Below the pieces are notes generated by a model. That model searched no databases and was not told where the DNA came from. It worked only from the letters and a program-made list of their open reading frames with translations. A DNA stretch of 52,808 nt, from the NCBI GenBank assembly GCA_016303065.1, contig JAEDMJ010000010.1, positions 1 through 52,808 of the forward strand, in the 5' to 3' direction. Below are positions 34,049 to 42,771 of the stretch, piece after piece. The stretch comes from Clostridiales bacterium (GTDB taxonomy: Bacteria > Bacillota > Clostridia > Oscillospirales > QAMX01). The position numbers and the translations under genes were made by a program. How positions within the stretch are numbered: the first letter of the stretch is position 1; the number at the start of each line of letters is the position of its first letter.

Positions 34049-34144
34049 ATGCTTTTTGCCCTGATTACAACCGTCGTTACAGCCAAAGCCAGCTTTGGCT
34101 GTTCTCCGTCGGTTTCTTTTTTTCCGAAAGGAGAGAACACATGA
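34049..34144 (+). CDS. 31-codon leader ORF upstream of the ABC operon
   Basis: ATG at 34049 follows GGAGGGAAT; it reads MLFALITTVVTAKASF and then GCSPSVSFFPKGENT and stops at TGA 34142-34144, overlapping the ABC ATG at 34141 as ATGA. The ORF runs straight through the hairpin and T tract, so translation of it would both disrupt the attenuator and deliver ribosomes to the ABC start. No clear run of one regulatory amino acid (ITTVVT is the nearest). Could also be chance. Confidence 0.45.
   Translation: MLFALITTVVTAKASFGCSPSVSFFPKGENT
34070..34123 (+). terminator. Attenuator-like hairpin in the ABC operon leader
   Basis: Inner perfect stem ACAGCCAAAGC (34079-34089) with GCTTTGGCTGT (34092-34102), plus an outer ACCG/CGGT clamp (34070-34073 with 34110-34113), immediately followed by TTCTTTTTTT. 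It lies inside the transcribed leader, before the first gene, so it would end transcription unless opposed. Confidence 0.65.
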
Positions 34145-36459
34145 TTCAAAAAGAGAGGATAAAAAAACTCCCGAACCACCTCGCCGCCCGATTTGCGGAG
34201 CGCGGCGTAGACCCTGATAAAATCATCCGCCATGTCATGAGCGACATGGACGTTGAACGGTGCTTTGTGGACCAGGTCATCGCCTACGATGACGAAAAGC
34301 TTTACATACTCAGCGGCAATGAAAAGGTCCTCCACATCCCCCACGAAAAAAAGCTCGATGCCGTTTTCGAACCGACGGATTTCAAGGAGATCCCCGTCTC
34401 CGGCCTCGGAAAGCTCACTGTTGACCAGATGATTTCGGTCGGCCGTCTCGTCTCCGAAAAAGACGGCAATTTTACCGAGCTTGCGGACTTTTCCGTCGGA
34501 AAGACCGCGGCGTTTGAAATCTTTGCCAGAAACTTCAACCGCCATTTCGGCGAGGACGAGGAAGACGACGGACCCATCGCGGAAGAGCAGGAGCTCTTCT
34601 GCCCGAAATGCGGAACGCGTTATCCCAACCCCGCACGGAAAGTCTGTCCGAAATGCGTCAGCAAAACGAGTCTCTCCCTGCGCCTTTTCTCGCTTTTCAA
34701 AAAGTACACCTTCAACATCGTCATAATAATGCTGCTCCTCATCATCCAGACGGCGTTCAGCATACTCTCCCCGTATTTTTCGACCGCTCTGATCTACGAC
34801 AAGGTTCTTGCCGACAGCGCGCTTCACGCCGCGGGAGAGATCGACACGCTCTATTTCGGCATCGATCTGTTCCAGAGGGTCGGGCTTGTCGTTCTGGGTC
34901 TGCTGGCGGTCCGTTTCCTGGCCGTGGTCCAGAACATAATCCGCTCCCTGGTTCTTGCCGCGACCGTTCCGAAGGTCATCTACGACATGAAGCTTCTGAT
35001 CTTCTCTGCGATGCAGCGGCTCAGCGTCGGCTTCTACACCAGCAAACAGACCGGCTCCCTCATGACCCGCGTCAATGACGACGCAAACAATGTCTACAAC
35101 TTCTTCATCGGCGGCATCCCCTACGTTATTTCCAGCGTTTCGACCTTTGTGGGCGTGCTTGTCGTCATGTTCCTCATGAACTGGAAGCTCACGCTCATCG
35201 TGTTCGTCAGCGTGCCTCTGATTCTCATCTCCTATGTTCTGATCATGCACTTCCTCCGCAAGCTCTACCGGGCAAACTGGGTTTACACCTCGCGTATGAA
35301 CAGTCTTCTCTCCGACGCCCTCTACGGCCAGAGAGTCATCAAGGCTTTCACCCAGGAGGACTCCGAAAACGAGCGCTTCGCCGCTTACAGCCGCCGGGTG
35401 CAAAGCGCGCACACGCGCCTTGCAGTCACCCAGAACACGGTCTATCCCCTTGTGGGCCTTATAATGCGCGTGGCCCACTGCATACTGCTTGCTTTCGGCA
35501 CCATCCTCGTAATCCGGGGCGAAATGACCGTCGGCATACTCCTCACCCTTTCGGCATACCTCAATATGCTCTTTGAGCCCCTTGGCTTCTTTTCCAATAT
35601 TTCGAACTGGTGGTCAAGCTGCACCGACAGCGCCCAGAGAATTTTTGAAGTCATCGACGCGAAGTCCGACCTTCCCGAAGCGGAAAATCCCGTTCACAAG
35701 GAAGTCCTCAGAGGCGATTTCAAGGCCGACGGCGTTCTGTTCGAGTACGACCCGGGCCACCCCATCGTCCGCAACCTCACCCTTGAGGTCAAAGCCGGCC
35801 AGATGCTCGGCATCGTCGGAAAAACCGGCGCCGGCAAGTCCACGCTCGTCAACCTTTTGGCCAGGCTTTACGACCCGATCGAAGGCACCATCACGCTTGA
35901 CGGCGAAAATATAAAGAACATCGCCACCGAAGACCTCCGCCGCAACATCGGCATCGTCAGCCAGGACATTTACCTCTTTATCGGCTCCATCGCCGACAAC
36001 ATCCGCTATGCACGTCCCGACGCAACGCTTGACGAGGTCATACGCGCCGCGCGTGCTGCCTGCGCCCACGACTTTATCATCAAGCTTCCCGACGGCTACG
36101 AGACGAGGGTCGGCGCCGGCGGCCAGGGGCTTTCCGGCGGCGAGAGACAGCGTCTTTCCATCGCCCGTGCGATCATCCAGAACCCCAGTATTCTGATTCT
36201 CGACGAAGCCACCGCCGCAATGGACACCGAGACCGAACGCCGCATTCAGGAATCGCTCACGGCTCTCCAGCGCGGCCGCACGACTCTTGCAATCGCCCAC
36301 CGTCTCTCCACTCTCCGCGATGCGGACGTTCTCGCCGTCATCGACAAGGGGCGTGTCGTTGAATTCGGCACCCACGAAGAACTCATCGCCATCGAAAACG
36401 GCACATACAACAAGCTTTACACCCTCCAGATGGAGGCGCTGAAGATGATCTCGGGCTGA
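34141..36459 (+). CDS. ABC exporter half-transporter with N-terminal extra domain and zinc ribbon
   Basis: 772 residues, longer than a usual half-transporter (about 580-600). Residues 1-150 form a non-membrane domain (RHVMSDMDVERCFVDQVIAYDD-type start, IAYDDEKLYILSGNEKVLHI), then a zinc ribbon with Cys 154, 157, 169 and 172 (two CPKC knuckles). Six-helix exporter domain about 185-480, NBD with Walker A GKTGAGKST (560-568), signature LSGGERQ (664-670), Walker B ILILDE (684-689) and H-loop IAHRLSTL, all catalytic residues intact. Likely pairs with the second ABC protein. Substrate unknown. Confidence 0.93.
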   Translation: MIQKERIKKLPNHLAARFAERGVDPDKIIRHVMSDMDVERCFVDQVIAYDDEKLYILSGNEKVLHIPHEKKLDAVFEPTDFKEIPVSGLGKLTVDQMISVGRLVSEKDGNFTELADFSVGKTAAFEIFARNFNRHFGEDEEDDGPIAEEQELFCPKCGTRYPNPARKVCPKCVSKTSLSLRLFSLFKKYTFNIVIIMLLLIIQTAFSILSPYFSTALIYDKVLADSALHAAGEIDTLYFGIDLFQRVGLVVLGLLAVRFLAVVQNIIRSLVLAATVPKVIYDMKLLIFSAMQRLSVGFYTSKQTGSLMTRVNDDANNVYNFFIGGIPYVISSVSTFVGVLVVMFLMNWKLTLIVFVSVPLILISYVLIMHFLRKLYRANWVYTSRMNSLLSDALYGQRVIKAFTQEDSENERFAAYSRRVQSAHTRLAVTQNTVYPLVGLIMRVAHCILLAFGTILVIRGEMTVGILLTLSAYLNMLFEPLGFFSNISNWWSSCTDSAQRIFEVIDAKSDLPEAENPVHKEVLRGDFKADGVLFEYDPGHPIVRNLTLEVKAGQMLGIVGKTGAGKSTLVNLLARLYDPIEGTITLDGENIKNIATEDLRRNIGIVSQDIYLFIGSIADNIRYARPDATLDEVIRAARAACAHDFIIKLPDGYETRVGAGGQGLSGGERQRLSIARAIIQNPSILILDEATAAMDTETERRIQESLTALQRGRTTLAIAHRLSTLRDADVLAVIDKGRVVEFGTHEELIAIENGTYNKLYTLQMEALKMISG

Positions 36460-36510
36460 TCCCCGCATCCCAAACAGAGACTTTTTTCATCCGAAAGGAG
36501 CACCCAGAAA

Positions 36511-37032
36511 ATGGAAAGCCGAATTTCTATATTGGACCTCGCCGACGTCAACTACATCGACCCGTCCCGCGCCCGTTTTTTCGTTGAAAACAAGGATTTT
36601 CTCTCTCTTGAATACGACGGAGAGGTTTATCACAACATCAAGCTTCACCGGGCAATGCCCTTCAAGCTCCCCGACGACTACATTTCCGTTCAGGACATGG
36701 ACTCCAAAGAGCTTTTCTTCATCCGCTCGCTTTACGAGTTCTCGGAAGAACAGGCGCTGCTCATGAGCCTTCACCTTAAAAAGCGCTACTATACGCCTAA
36801 GATCCGCCAGCTTCTTGCCATAAAGGAAAAGCTCGGATACCTTTACTTCGACATCGTCACCGATTTCGGTCCCAAGAGCTTTGCCCTTCGCGACGCAACC
36901 CACAATATTCGCCGCATCGACGACGGCAAAAGGATCATCATCCTCGACGTGGACGGAAACCGCTACGAAATTGAGGACGTTTCAAAGATGAGCTCCGCCG
37001 ATTTCCGCCGGATAGAGCCGTATCTGCTCTGA
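36511..37032 (+). CDS. DUF1854 domain protein
   Basis: 173 residues, no signal or membrane helix. DUF1854 blocks: LEYDGEVYHNIKLHRAMPFKLPDDYISVQDMDSKEL, ALLMSLHLKKRYYTPKIRQLLAIKEKLGYLYFDIVTDFGPKSFALRD, NIRRIDDGKRIIILDVDGNRYEIED. In proteobacteria DUF1854 proteins occur beside ABC transporters of cyanophycin-related clusters (from memory); no cyanophycin genes are present here. Sits exactly between the two ABC genes (51 and 42 bp gaps), so it is probably a subunit or regulator of that transporter. Confidence 0.88.
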   Translation: MESRISILDLADVNYIDPSRARFFVENKDFLSLEYDGEVYHNIKLHRAMPFKLPDDYISVQDMDSKELFFIRSLYEFSEEQALLMSLHLKKRYYTPKIRQLLAIKEKLGYLYFDIVTDFGPKSFALRDATHNIRRIDDGKRIIILDVDGNRYEIEDVSKMSSADFRRIEPYLL

Positions 37033-37074
37033 TGATCCGGAGAACAAAAATTTCTGTCCGGAGGTACTGAAAGG

Positions 37075-39252
37075 ATGCTGCTTCGCTACGATCCGCCGGA
37101 AGCTCTCAGAGAAGAGCTTGCCAACGCGGTATACATAATCCCCTTTGACATGGACTACGAAGGAAACTCCGCGGACTGCTGGTGCGCCGTCGACGAGGAA
37201 AAGGTGCGGACTTATGTCAACGGAGAGCTTGCCAGGGAATATCAAACGGCAAAGCTTTCCGAACTCATCGTTCACCTTTCCGTCGGCGCCGCCGAACTCT
37301 ACGCCGAGGAGGACGGCCAGCCCGCCCTTATCGCCTATTTCAGCCGCCGCCATTCCGACCGCTTTGCGGAACTTGCAAAGGCCATAAAGATATACAACGA
37401 ATACAAAGTCTGGACCGAATCTACGGAAGACAAGGAGACGGTCTGTCCCAAGTGCGGCCGCCAGCTTATCCGCGGCACGGCTGTCTGTCCCTTCTGTGCC
37501 CCGAAGGGCTCCGTCATCGGCAGAATACTCAAGGAGATGAAGCCCTATTACAAGGGCATGCTTCTTGTCTTCGGAGGCTACATCCTGTCAAGCTTGATAA
37601 GCATCGCAATTCCGGTCATGAACCAGAGACTTGTCGACAACTACCTCGCGCCCCAGAAGGGGCCGATCTCCCACGCGCTTATAATCGTCGCCGCGATCTT
37701 TGTCGCCTACATTTCAAGCACGCTCATCTCCATCTATTCCAACCGCAGGAGTTCGAAAATCGGCAACAGCTTCTCCAACGACCTGCGAACGATGAGCTAT
37801 TCAAAGATCCAGGCAATGAGCGTAAGCTCCATATCAAAGCGCACTCCGGGCGACCTCATGCGCCGGATCACGACCGACACCTCCAATGTCCAGTCGTTTA
37901 TTACCGGAACCTGTCAGTCCGCCCTTCTCCAGATCACAACCCTTGTCATCGTGACGATCATCATGTTTGTCGTCAACTGGAAACTGGCCCTCTGGGCCTA
38001 CGCTCCGGTTCCGATCGTCATTTTCGTCACCGTTCAGCTCCGAAGAATCATAAAGCTCCGAAACGAGAGCATGTGGCGCTGGGCTTCCCGTTCCAATTCC
38101 ATCCTGTACGATATAATCCGCGGCATCCGCGTCGTCAAAAGCTTCGGCACCGAAAAGCTTGAAATCGAGAAGTACACCAAGGTTTCGAGAAAGCTTGCCG
38201 ACGTGACCGTGGAAAACGAGCGCCTCTGGGCGGTTCTCATTCCGATTTTCGGCTTCATCGTCGGAAGCAGCGAATTCATCGTCCTCTATTTCGGCGGAAA
38301 GTCCGTTCTCGGAGAGCAGATGACCGTCGGTCAGCTCATTCAGTTCGTCTCGTTCCTCGGATACATCTATTCACCGCTGAACACCCTCACCCTGCTGCCC
38401 CAGCAGCTCACAAGCTTCTTCACCTCGGCCTCCAAGCTCTTTGAGGTTCTGGACGAGATTCAGGACGTCGAGGACTGCGAAGAGGTGGAAGATTTTGAAG
38501 TTGTCGGCAACATCAAGTTTGAAGACGTTTACTTTGGCTACAACGTCTTTGAGCCGGTTCTCAAAGGCATCAATTTCGAGATAAAGCCCGGAGAAATGGT
38601 CGGCATCGTCGGTCCGACGGGCGTTGGCAAATCGACGCTCATCAACCTCATCATGCGTTTTTACGACGTCACCGGCGGGCGCGTCACAATTGACGGACAC
38701 GACGTCCGCAATATCTCCCAGCAGACCCTCCGCGAAAACATCGGCATCGTCTTCCAGGAGACCTTCCTCTTTGCCGGAACCATATACGACAATATCGCCT
38801 ATGCAAAACCGGACGCACTGCCCGAGGAGATCTTTGCCGCCACAAAAATCGCCAACGCCCACGAGTTTATAATCAAGCTCCCCGACGGCTACAACACTAA
38901 AATCGGTGAAAACGGATACACCATGAGCGGCGGCGAACGCCAGCGCATTGCCATTGCCCGCGCCGTTCTGAGAAACCCCGCCATACTCATTCTCGACGAA
39001 GCCACGGCGGCTCTTGACACCGAGACCGAGCATTTGATCCAGGAGGCTCTTGAGCGACTCATCAAGGGACGCACGACCTTTGCCATAGCCCACCGCCTTT
39101 CCACCCTCCGCCACGCCACGAAGCTTGTCTGTATCAACAAGGGCAAGGTCGCGGAAATGGGAACGCACGACGAACTGCTCGAGAAAAAGGGCATTTACTA
39201 CAACCTCGTCATGGCACAGCGCCAGACCACGAAGATGGCGGGCGCAAAATAG
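37075..39252 (+). CDS. ABC exporter half-transporter with N-terminal extra domain and zinc ribbon (second subunit)
   Basis: 725 residues. N-terminal domain about 1-120 ending AYFSRRHSDRFAELAKAIK, then zinc ribbon Cys 124, 127, 138 and 141 (CPKC and CPFC). Exporter membrane domain about 150-450, NBD with GPTGVGKST, MSGGERQRIAIARAV, ILILDEATAALD and IAHRLSTL. Both NBDs of the pair keep the catalytic Glu, so there is no degenerate site. The stretch just before the ribbon resembles that in the first subunit (FARNFNRHF against FSRRHSDRF), suggesting a shared soluble domain. Confidence 0.93.
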   Translation: MLLRYDPPEALREELANAVYIIPFDMDYEGNSADCWCAVDEEKVRTYVNGELAREYQTAKLSELIVHLSVGAAELYAEEDGQPALIAYFSRRHSDRFAELAKAIKIYNEYKVWTESTEDKETVCPKCGRQLIRGTAVCPFCAPKGSVIGRILKEMKPYYKGMLLVFGGYILSSLISIAIPVMNQRLVDNYLAPQKGPISHALIIVAAIFVAYISSTLISIYSNRRSSKIGNSFSNDLRTMSYSKIQAMSVSSISKRTPGDLMRRITTDTSNVQSFITGTCQSALLQITTLVIVTIIMFVVNWKLALWAYAPVPIVIFVTVQLRRIIKLRNESMWRWASRSNSILYDIIRGIRVVKSFGTEKLEIEKYTKVSRKLADVTVENERLWAVLIPIFGFIVGSSEFIVLYFGGKSVLGEQMTVGQLIQFVSFLGYIYSPLNTLTLLPQQLTSFFTSASKLFEVLDEIQDVEDCEEVEDFEVVGNIKFEDVYFGYNVFEPVLKGINFEIKPGEMVGIVGPTGVGKSTLINLIMRFYDVTGGRVTIDGHDVRNISQQTLRENIGIVFQETFLFAGTIYDNIAYAKPDALPEEIFAATKIANAHEFIIKLPDGYNTKIGENGYTMSGGERQRIAIARAVLRNPAILILDEATAALDTETEHLIQEALERLIKGRTTFAIAHRLSTLRHATKLVCINKGKVAEMGTHDELLEKKGIYYNLVMAQRQTTKMAGAK

Positions 39253-39295
39253 CTTTTTCCTCCCCGCCGATTTTTTTGAGAGGATTGTTTGTCCG

Positions 39296-40789
39296 ATGCG
39301 ATATATCTTTCTGCCCTACAGCGTAAGTTCTCCCGCAAAACTGCTCTCCGGCTTTGACGCCGAAGGAAAGCTTTCCCTTGCTTTGGAAATCCGGTTCTGT
39401 CCCGAAGCTCCCGAGGCCGTTTTTTCCTATCCCGTCGGTGAGGAAATACTGCGTTTTGAACTCGACGGAAAAGAGTTTTCGCCCGAAACCGGAAGCGAGC
39501 CTCTTTCCCGGAGCTTTCCGGAACCCTATCCCCGTCCGAAGCTTACCTTTTCCCCCGAGCTCGGCTGGCTCAACGACCCCAACGGACTGTTTTACCTCAA
39601 CGGCCTTTGGCATATGTTTTTCCAGCACAACCCCGTCGGCGCGGTCTGGGGGAATATGCACTGGGGGCATGCCGTTTCCGAAAATCTCGTTTCCTGGAAA
39701 GAGGTCGGAATCGCGCTCTTCCCCGACGACTTCGGAACCATGTTTTCCGGTTCCGCGATCGTCGACACCGAAAACGCAAGCGGTCTCGGCACGGCGGAAA
39801 ACCCCGCCGTTCTCCTCTTTTATACCGCAGCGGGCGGGGACGACGCCCGAAGCCGCGGAAAAGCTTTCACCCAATGTCTGGCTTACAGCACCGACGAGGG
39901 AAGGACCTTCAAAAAGTATGCCGGAAATCCGATAATTCCTCCCCTTTGCCGGCACAGCCGCGATCCGAAAGTCGTCCGCGACGGACACGGCGGGTATTAT
40001 CTTGCGCTGTATCTGGACGATCCGGAGCGCAGCTATCTGCTTTTTGCATCGCGCGATCTCCTTCACTGGGAAAAGCTTCAGACGCTCAAACTTTCAAAAG
40101 ATTCCGAGTGCCCCGATTTCTATCCCCTCGAGCTGGACGCCGCCACAAAATGGGTGTTTTCCGGCGCAAGCGACTTTTACGCCGTCGGAGATATGGAAAA
40201 CGGAGCATTCCGTTTTGACTCCATCCGCCGTCTGCAGTCCTCCGACACAGGTTACGCGGCCCAGACATGGTCTGACGCCCCCGGCGGACGGCGCGTCAAG
40301 ATCTGGTGGAACAGATGGATTGGCATTCCCGAAAAAGGCCCGCGCCGCTGTTCGATGTCAGCGCCGTGCGATGTTTCACTTGTCCGCATAGACGGAGCGC
40401 CCAGGCTTTCCGCAGAGATCTGTCCGGAAATTTTCTCGGCATTTCCCCAAAAGTCCGAATACGACCCTCTCTCCGGCAAGACCGAAATCCCCTGCTCCCC
40501 CACCTGTGCGGTAAAGCTCAGGACCGAAGACCCGTCTTCTCCCTTCTCGCTTTTGTTAAACGGCGTCTCAGTGGATTTTGACGGCCGTTTCCTCTCCGTT
40601 TCGGGCCGGAAATACGAAACCGACGTTCCGCCCGAAGAAGTCACGGTGTTTTTCGACGGACTGAATTTCCAGCTTCACGCCTGCCGCGGAACTCTGTGTG
40701 TGATCTCGGCGGCCGTCCCGGAAACAAGCGGGCTTGTTCTCAGCCTTCCCGAAAACAGCCGTGCAAGGCTGACTCTCTTCCTTTTTTGA
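39296..40789 (+). CDS. GH32 family glycoside hydrolase (fructan/sucrose hydrolase)
   Basis: 497 residues from ATG 39296, 11 nt after AGAGGA; the longer frame into the ABC gene is not coding. N-terminal extension of about 80 residues, then the five-bladed propeller with nucleophile Asp94 in WLNDPNG (91-97), FQHNPVG, SGSAIVD, transition-state Asp in RDPKV (222-226) and acid/base Glu271 in ECPDFYPL, and a C-terminal beta-sandwich. Cytoplasmic (no signal), so levanase-like exo-fructosidase or sucrose hydrolase on imported sugars. Follows the ABC genes by 43 bp. Confidence 0.93.
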   Translation: MRYIFLPYSVSSPAKLLSGFDAEGKLSLALEIRFCPEAPEAVFSYPVGEEILRFELDGKEFSPETGSEPLSRSFPEPYPRPKLTFSPELGWLNDPNGLFYLNGLWHMFFQHNPVGAVWGNMHWGHAVSENLVSWKEVGIALFPDDFGTMFSGSAIVDTENASGLGTAENPAVLLFYTAAGGDDARSRGKAFTQCLAYSTDEGRTFKKYAGNPIIPPLCRHSRDPKVVRDGHGGYYLALYLDDPERSYLLFASRDLLHWEKLQTLKLSKDSECPDFYPLELDAATKWVFSGASDFYAVGDMENGAFRFDSIRRLQSSDTGYAAQTWSDAPGGRRVKIWWNRWIGIPEKGPRRCSMSAPCDVSLVRIDGAPRLSAEICPEIFSAFPQKSEYDPLSGKTEIPCSPTCAVKLRTEDPSSPFSLLLNGVSVDFDGRFLSVSGRKYETDVPPEEVTVFFDGLNFQLHACRGTLCVISAAVPETSGLVLSLPENSRARLTLFLF

Positions 40790-40887
40790 CAATAATGCCG
40801 GAGCTTTTTCACTGACTCTCCTGCTTTGCCTCCGAAAAAGCCCGGCGGTATTCAATCCGGGCCAAAAGCTCTGCAAGCGTTTCAAAC

Positions 40888-40927
40888 CCGCCTGCCTGTG
40901 AGGTGTTCACAGGCAGGCGGATTTTTA
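40888..40927 (+). terminator. Intrinsic terminator after GH32
   Basis: Perfect 14-bp stem CCGCCTGCCTGTGA (40888-40901) with TCACAGGCAGGCGG (40907-40920), 5-nt loop, then ATTTTTA. The 40790-41146 gap holds two further hairpins: GCGGCAA/TTGCCGC at 40930-40947 and the terminator at 41053-41097. No gene is seen in it. Confidence 0.85.
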
Positions 40928-41052
40928 CTGCGGCAAAAAATTGCCGCGGGGCGGACAGGCCCGCGGCGGCAAGGCAGAGTTTCCCTTTGGTTTTTGTCCG
41001 GCAAAAGAGGATTTTGAACCGCCCGGTCAGTACAGGTGGATTTACGGACATC

Positions 41053-41097
41053 AAAAAAACAGGGGAAGCGGAAAGTTCCGCCGTCCCCTGTTTTTTT
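41053..41097. terminator. Bidirectional terminator between GH32 and the Gfo/Idh/MocA gene
   Basis: 14-bp perfect outer stem AAAAAAACAGGGGA (41053-41066) with TCCCCTGTTTTTTT (41084-41097), inner CGG/CCG pairing; A and T runs make it work in both directions. Confidence 0.88.
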
Positions 41098-41146
41098 GTA
41101 TTCGCCCGCGCTTTGCACGGAGCGCTTTCGTCAGACCGGACTGTAA

Positions 41147-42241
41147 TCAGTCCTCAAGTTCGAAGTAATAGGGCTTTCCGCTTTCGGCCGACTTGTAAAT
41201 GCCCTCGAGTATGAGGGAGACGATGTAAGCCTGTTCCGGAAGGACGCAGGGCTTTGTGCCGGTGCGGATGGCGTTGTAGAACTGCCAGGCCTCGATGACC
41301 TCGGGTCTTGCGTTTCCGTTGCCTTCGACAAACGCGACGCCGCCGGCTTCAAAGCTCGGCTTGAGAACGTACTGTCTGCCGTTTTCGACGCCGTTGATGC
41401 GCAGACCGTCGCGCATATCTGCGCCGGCCTTGGTGCCGGAGAGGGAGGTGCTGGCTTCGATGACGTCGAGAGTGTTGAGCGCCCAGGAGGACTCAAGAGA
41501 GATCGTCGCGCCGTTCTCCATGACGATGAATCCAAAGCAGCTGTCTTCGACAGTGTACTTTTCGGGATCCCAGTCGCCCCAGATGTTTCCGGTGTTTCCG
41601 TTCTGCTCGGCAAGCTTGCGGTACTTGGTGCCGACGCAGTACTTCGGACGGTAGTTGTCCATCATCCAGAGAGTCAGGTCAAGCGCGTGGGTTCCGATAT
41701 CGATGAGCGGACCGCCGCCCTGCTCATATTCGTTAAGGAACACGCCCCATGTCGGAACAGCTCTGCGTCTGACGGCGTGAGCCTTGGCGTAGTAGATCTC
41801 GCCGAGAGCGCCCTTTTCGCACTCCGCCTTGAGGTACTGTGAATCGGCGCGGTAGCGGCTCTGATAGCCGATGGAAAGAGTTTTTCCGGTACGGCGCGAA
41901 GTCTCCAGCATTTTGCGTGCGTCGGCAGCGCAGATCGCCATCGGCTTCTCGCAGAGGACATGGCATCCGGCTTCCATAGCGGCGCAGGAAATCTCGCAGT
42001 GGGCGCGGTTGGGCGTGCAGACGTGAACAACGTCGGGTTTTTCCTTTTCAAGAAGCTCCCTGTAATCGGTGTATACGCGTGCGCCCTCGACGCCGTACTC
42101 TTTTGCGGCCTTTTCGGCGCGCTCGGGAATCAGATCGCAGAAGGCGATGAGCTCAACTCCGGAGATGGCCTTGAGCGAGGGCAGATGCTTTCCGTTGGCG
42201 ATTCCGCCGCAGCCGATTACGGCTGTTCTGAAGTTTTCCAT
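41147..42241 (-). CDS. Gfo/Idh/MocA family oxidoreductase
   Basis: 364 residues from ATG 42241, 9 nt after AAAGGA. NAD(P)-binding start AVIGCGGIANGKHLPSL, VHVCTPNRAHCEISCAAMEAGCHVLCEKPMA with the family catalytic Lys in EKP, and GGGPLIDIGTHALDLTLWMMD with the substrate-binding Asp and His. Oxidises or reduces a sugar or polyol with a nicotinamide cofactor. Divergent from the solute-binding lipoprotein across a large regulatory gap. Confidence 0.92.
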   Translation of the reverse strand: MENFRTAVIGCGGIANGKHLPSLKAISGVELIAFCDLIPERAEKAAKEYGVEGARVYTDYRELLEKEKPDVVHVCTPNRAHCEISCAAMEAGCHVLCEKPMAICAADARKMLETSRRTGKTLSIGYQSRYRADSQYLKAECEKGALGEIYYAKAHAVRRRAVPTWGVFLNEYEQGGGPLIDIGTHALDLTLWMMDNYRPKYCVGTKYRKLAEQNGNTGNIWGDWDPEKYTVEDSCFGFIVMENGATISLESSWALNTLDVIEASTSLSGTKAGADMRDGLRINGVENGRQYVLKPSFEAGGVAFVEGNGNARPEVIEAWQFYNAIRTGTKPCVLPEQAYIVSLILEGIYKSAESGKPYYFELED

Positions 42242-42281
42242 AAAAGCATTTCCTTTCTTTTGGGAAAATAATCCTGTCAAT

Positions 42282-42310
42282 ATTATATTTCTTTTTGCCC
42301 GGCAATGCAA
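42282..42310 (-). promoter_or_regulatory. Promoter of the Gfo/Idh/MocA gene
   Basis: Minus strand TTGCAT (42310-42305), 17 bp, TATAAT (42287-42282), about 41 bp before the ATG. Confidence 0.7.
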
Positions 42311-42387
42311 TACCCGACAGAAATTTTTTGCATATGACAATATTCACCCGAAATACTGAAAATATTCATTAAGCAATATGCATATGC

Positions 42388-42526
42388 GGTACACATTCTC
42401 ATCGGTGTACACATATCCGCTGTACGGCTTTACAGGGCGTTTCAGTATTTTCCCAAAGAAGAATCACAACTTCCACACAGATTTCCACAAAACATATACT
42501 GTATACACAGTAAATATATACTGTAT
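42388..42526. promoter_or_regulatory. Operator-like palindromes in an AT-rich divergent regulatory gap
   Basis: Within the 530-bp gap 42242-42771: inverted repeat GTACAC-N10-GTGTAC (42389-42410) flanked by ATAT on both sides; perfect palindrome TACTGT-ATAC-ACAGTA (42497-42512); and a second copy of ATATACTGTAT at 42516-42526, exactly 22 bp (two helix turns) after the first at 42494-42504. Also TTCCACACA and TTTCCACAA at 42470-42490. Regulator not in the window. Confidence 0.55.
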
Positions 42527-42692
42527 GCTATCAGGCAGTTATGCACATAAAAAATGAATAATCAATTAAATATCTGCATTGGTCAAAATATGCAGCGTAT
42601 ATATATTTTTGTCTATTACTCACTGAATATCAACGTACTTTACGCACTAAATAATTCAGGATGAACAAAGTTATTTTTTTGATAAAAAGCTA

Positions 42693-42721
42693 TTGACAAC
42701 TTCCGTAAAAAAAGGTAAGAT
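42693..42721 (+). promoter_or_regulatory. Promoter of the solute-binding lipoprotein gene
   Basis: TTGACA (42693-42698), 17 bp, TAAGAT (42716-42721), then GAAGGAGG before the ATG. Confidence 0.8.
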
Positions 42722-42771
42722 AACTACAAGAAATGCAGATACCTGCATTTAATTTTTGAAGGAGGCTCCTC

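Noticed and set aside
34003..34140. Known riboswitch (yybP-ykoY, M-box, guanidine) in the ABC leader
   Set aside because: None of the conserved cores of these classes could be found; only the hairpin, T tract and leader ORF are supported.
42465..42550. Cluster of DnaA-box-like motifs (TTCCACACA, TTTCCACAA, TTATGCACA) in AT-rich DNA, possible replication origin
   Set aside because: No dnaA, dnaN or other origin-linked gene is near, only one motif fits the box exactly, and the gap is explained by two divergent promoters and operator palindromes.
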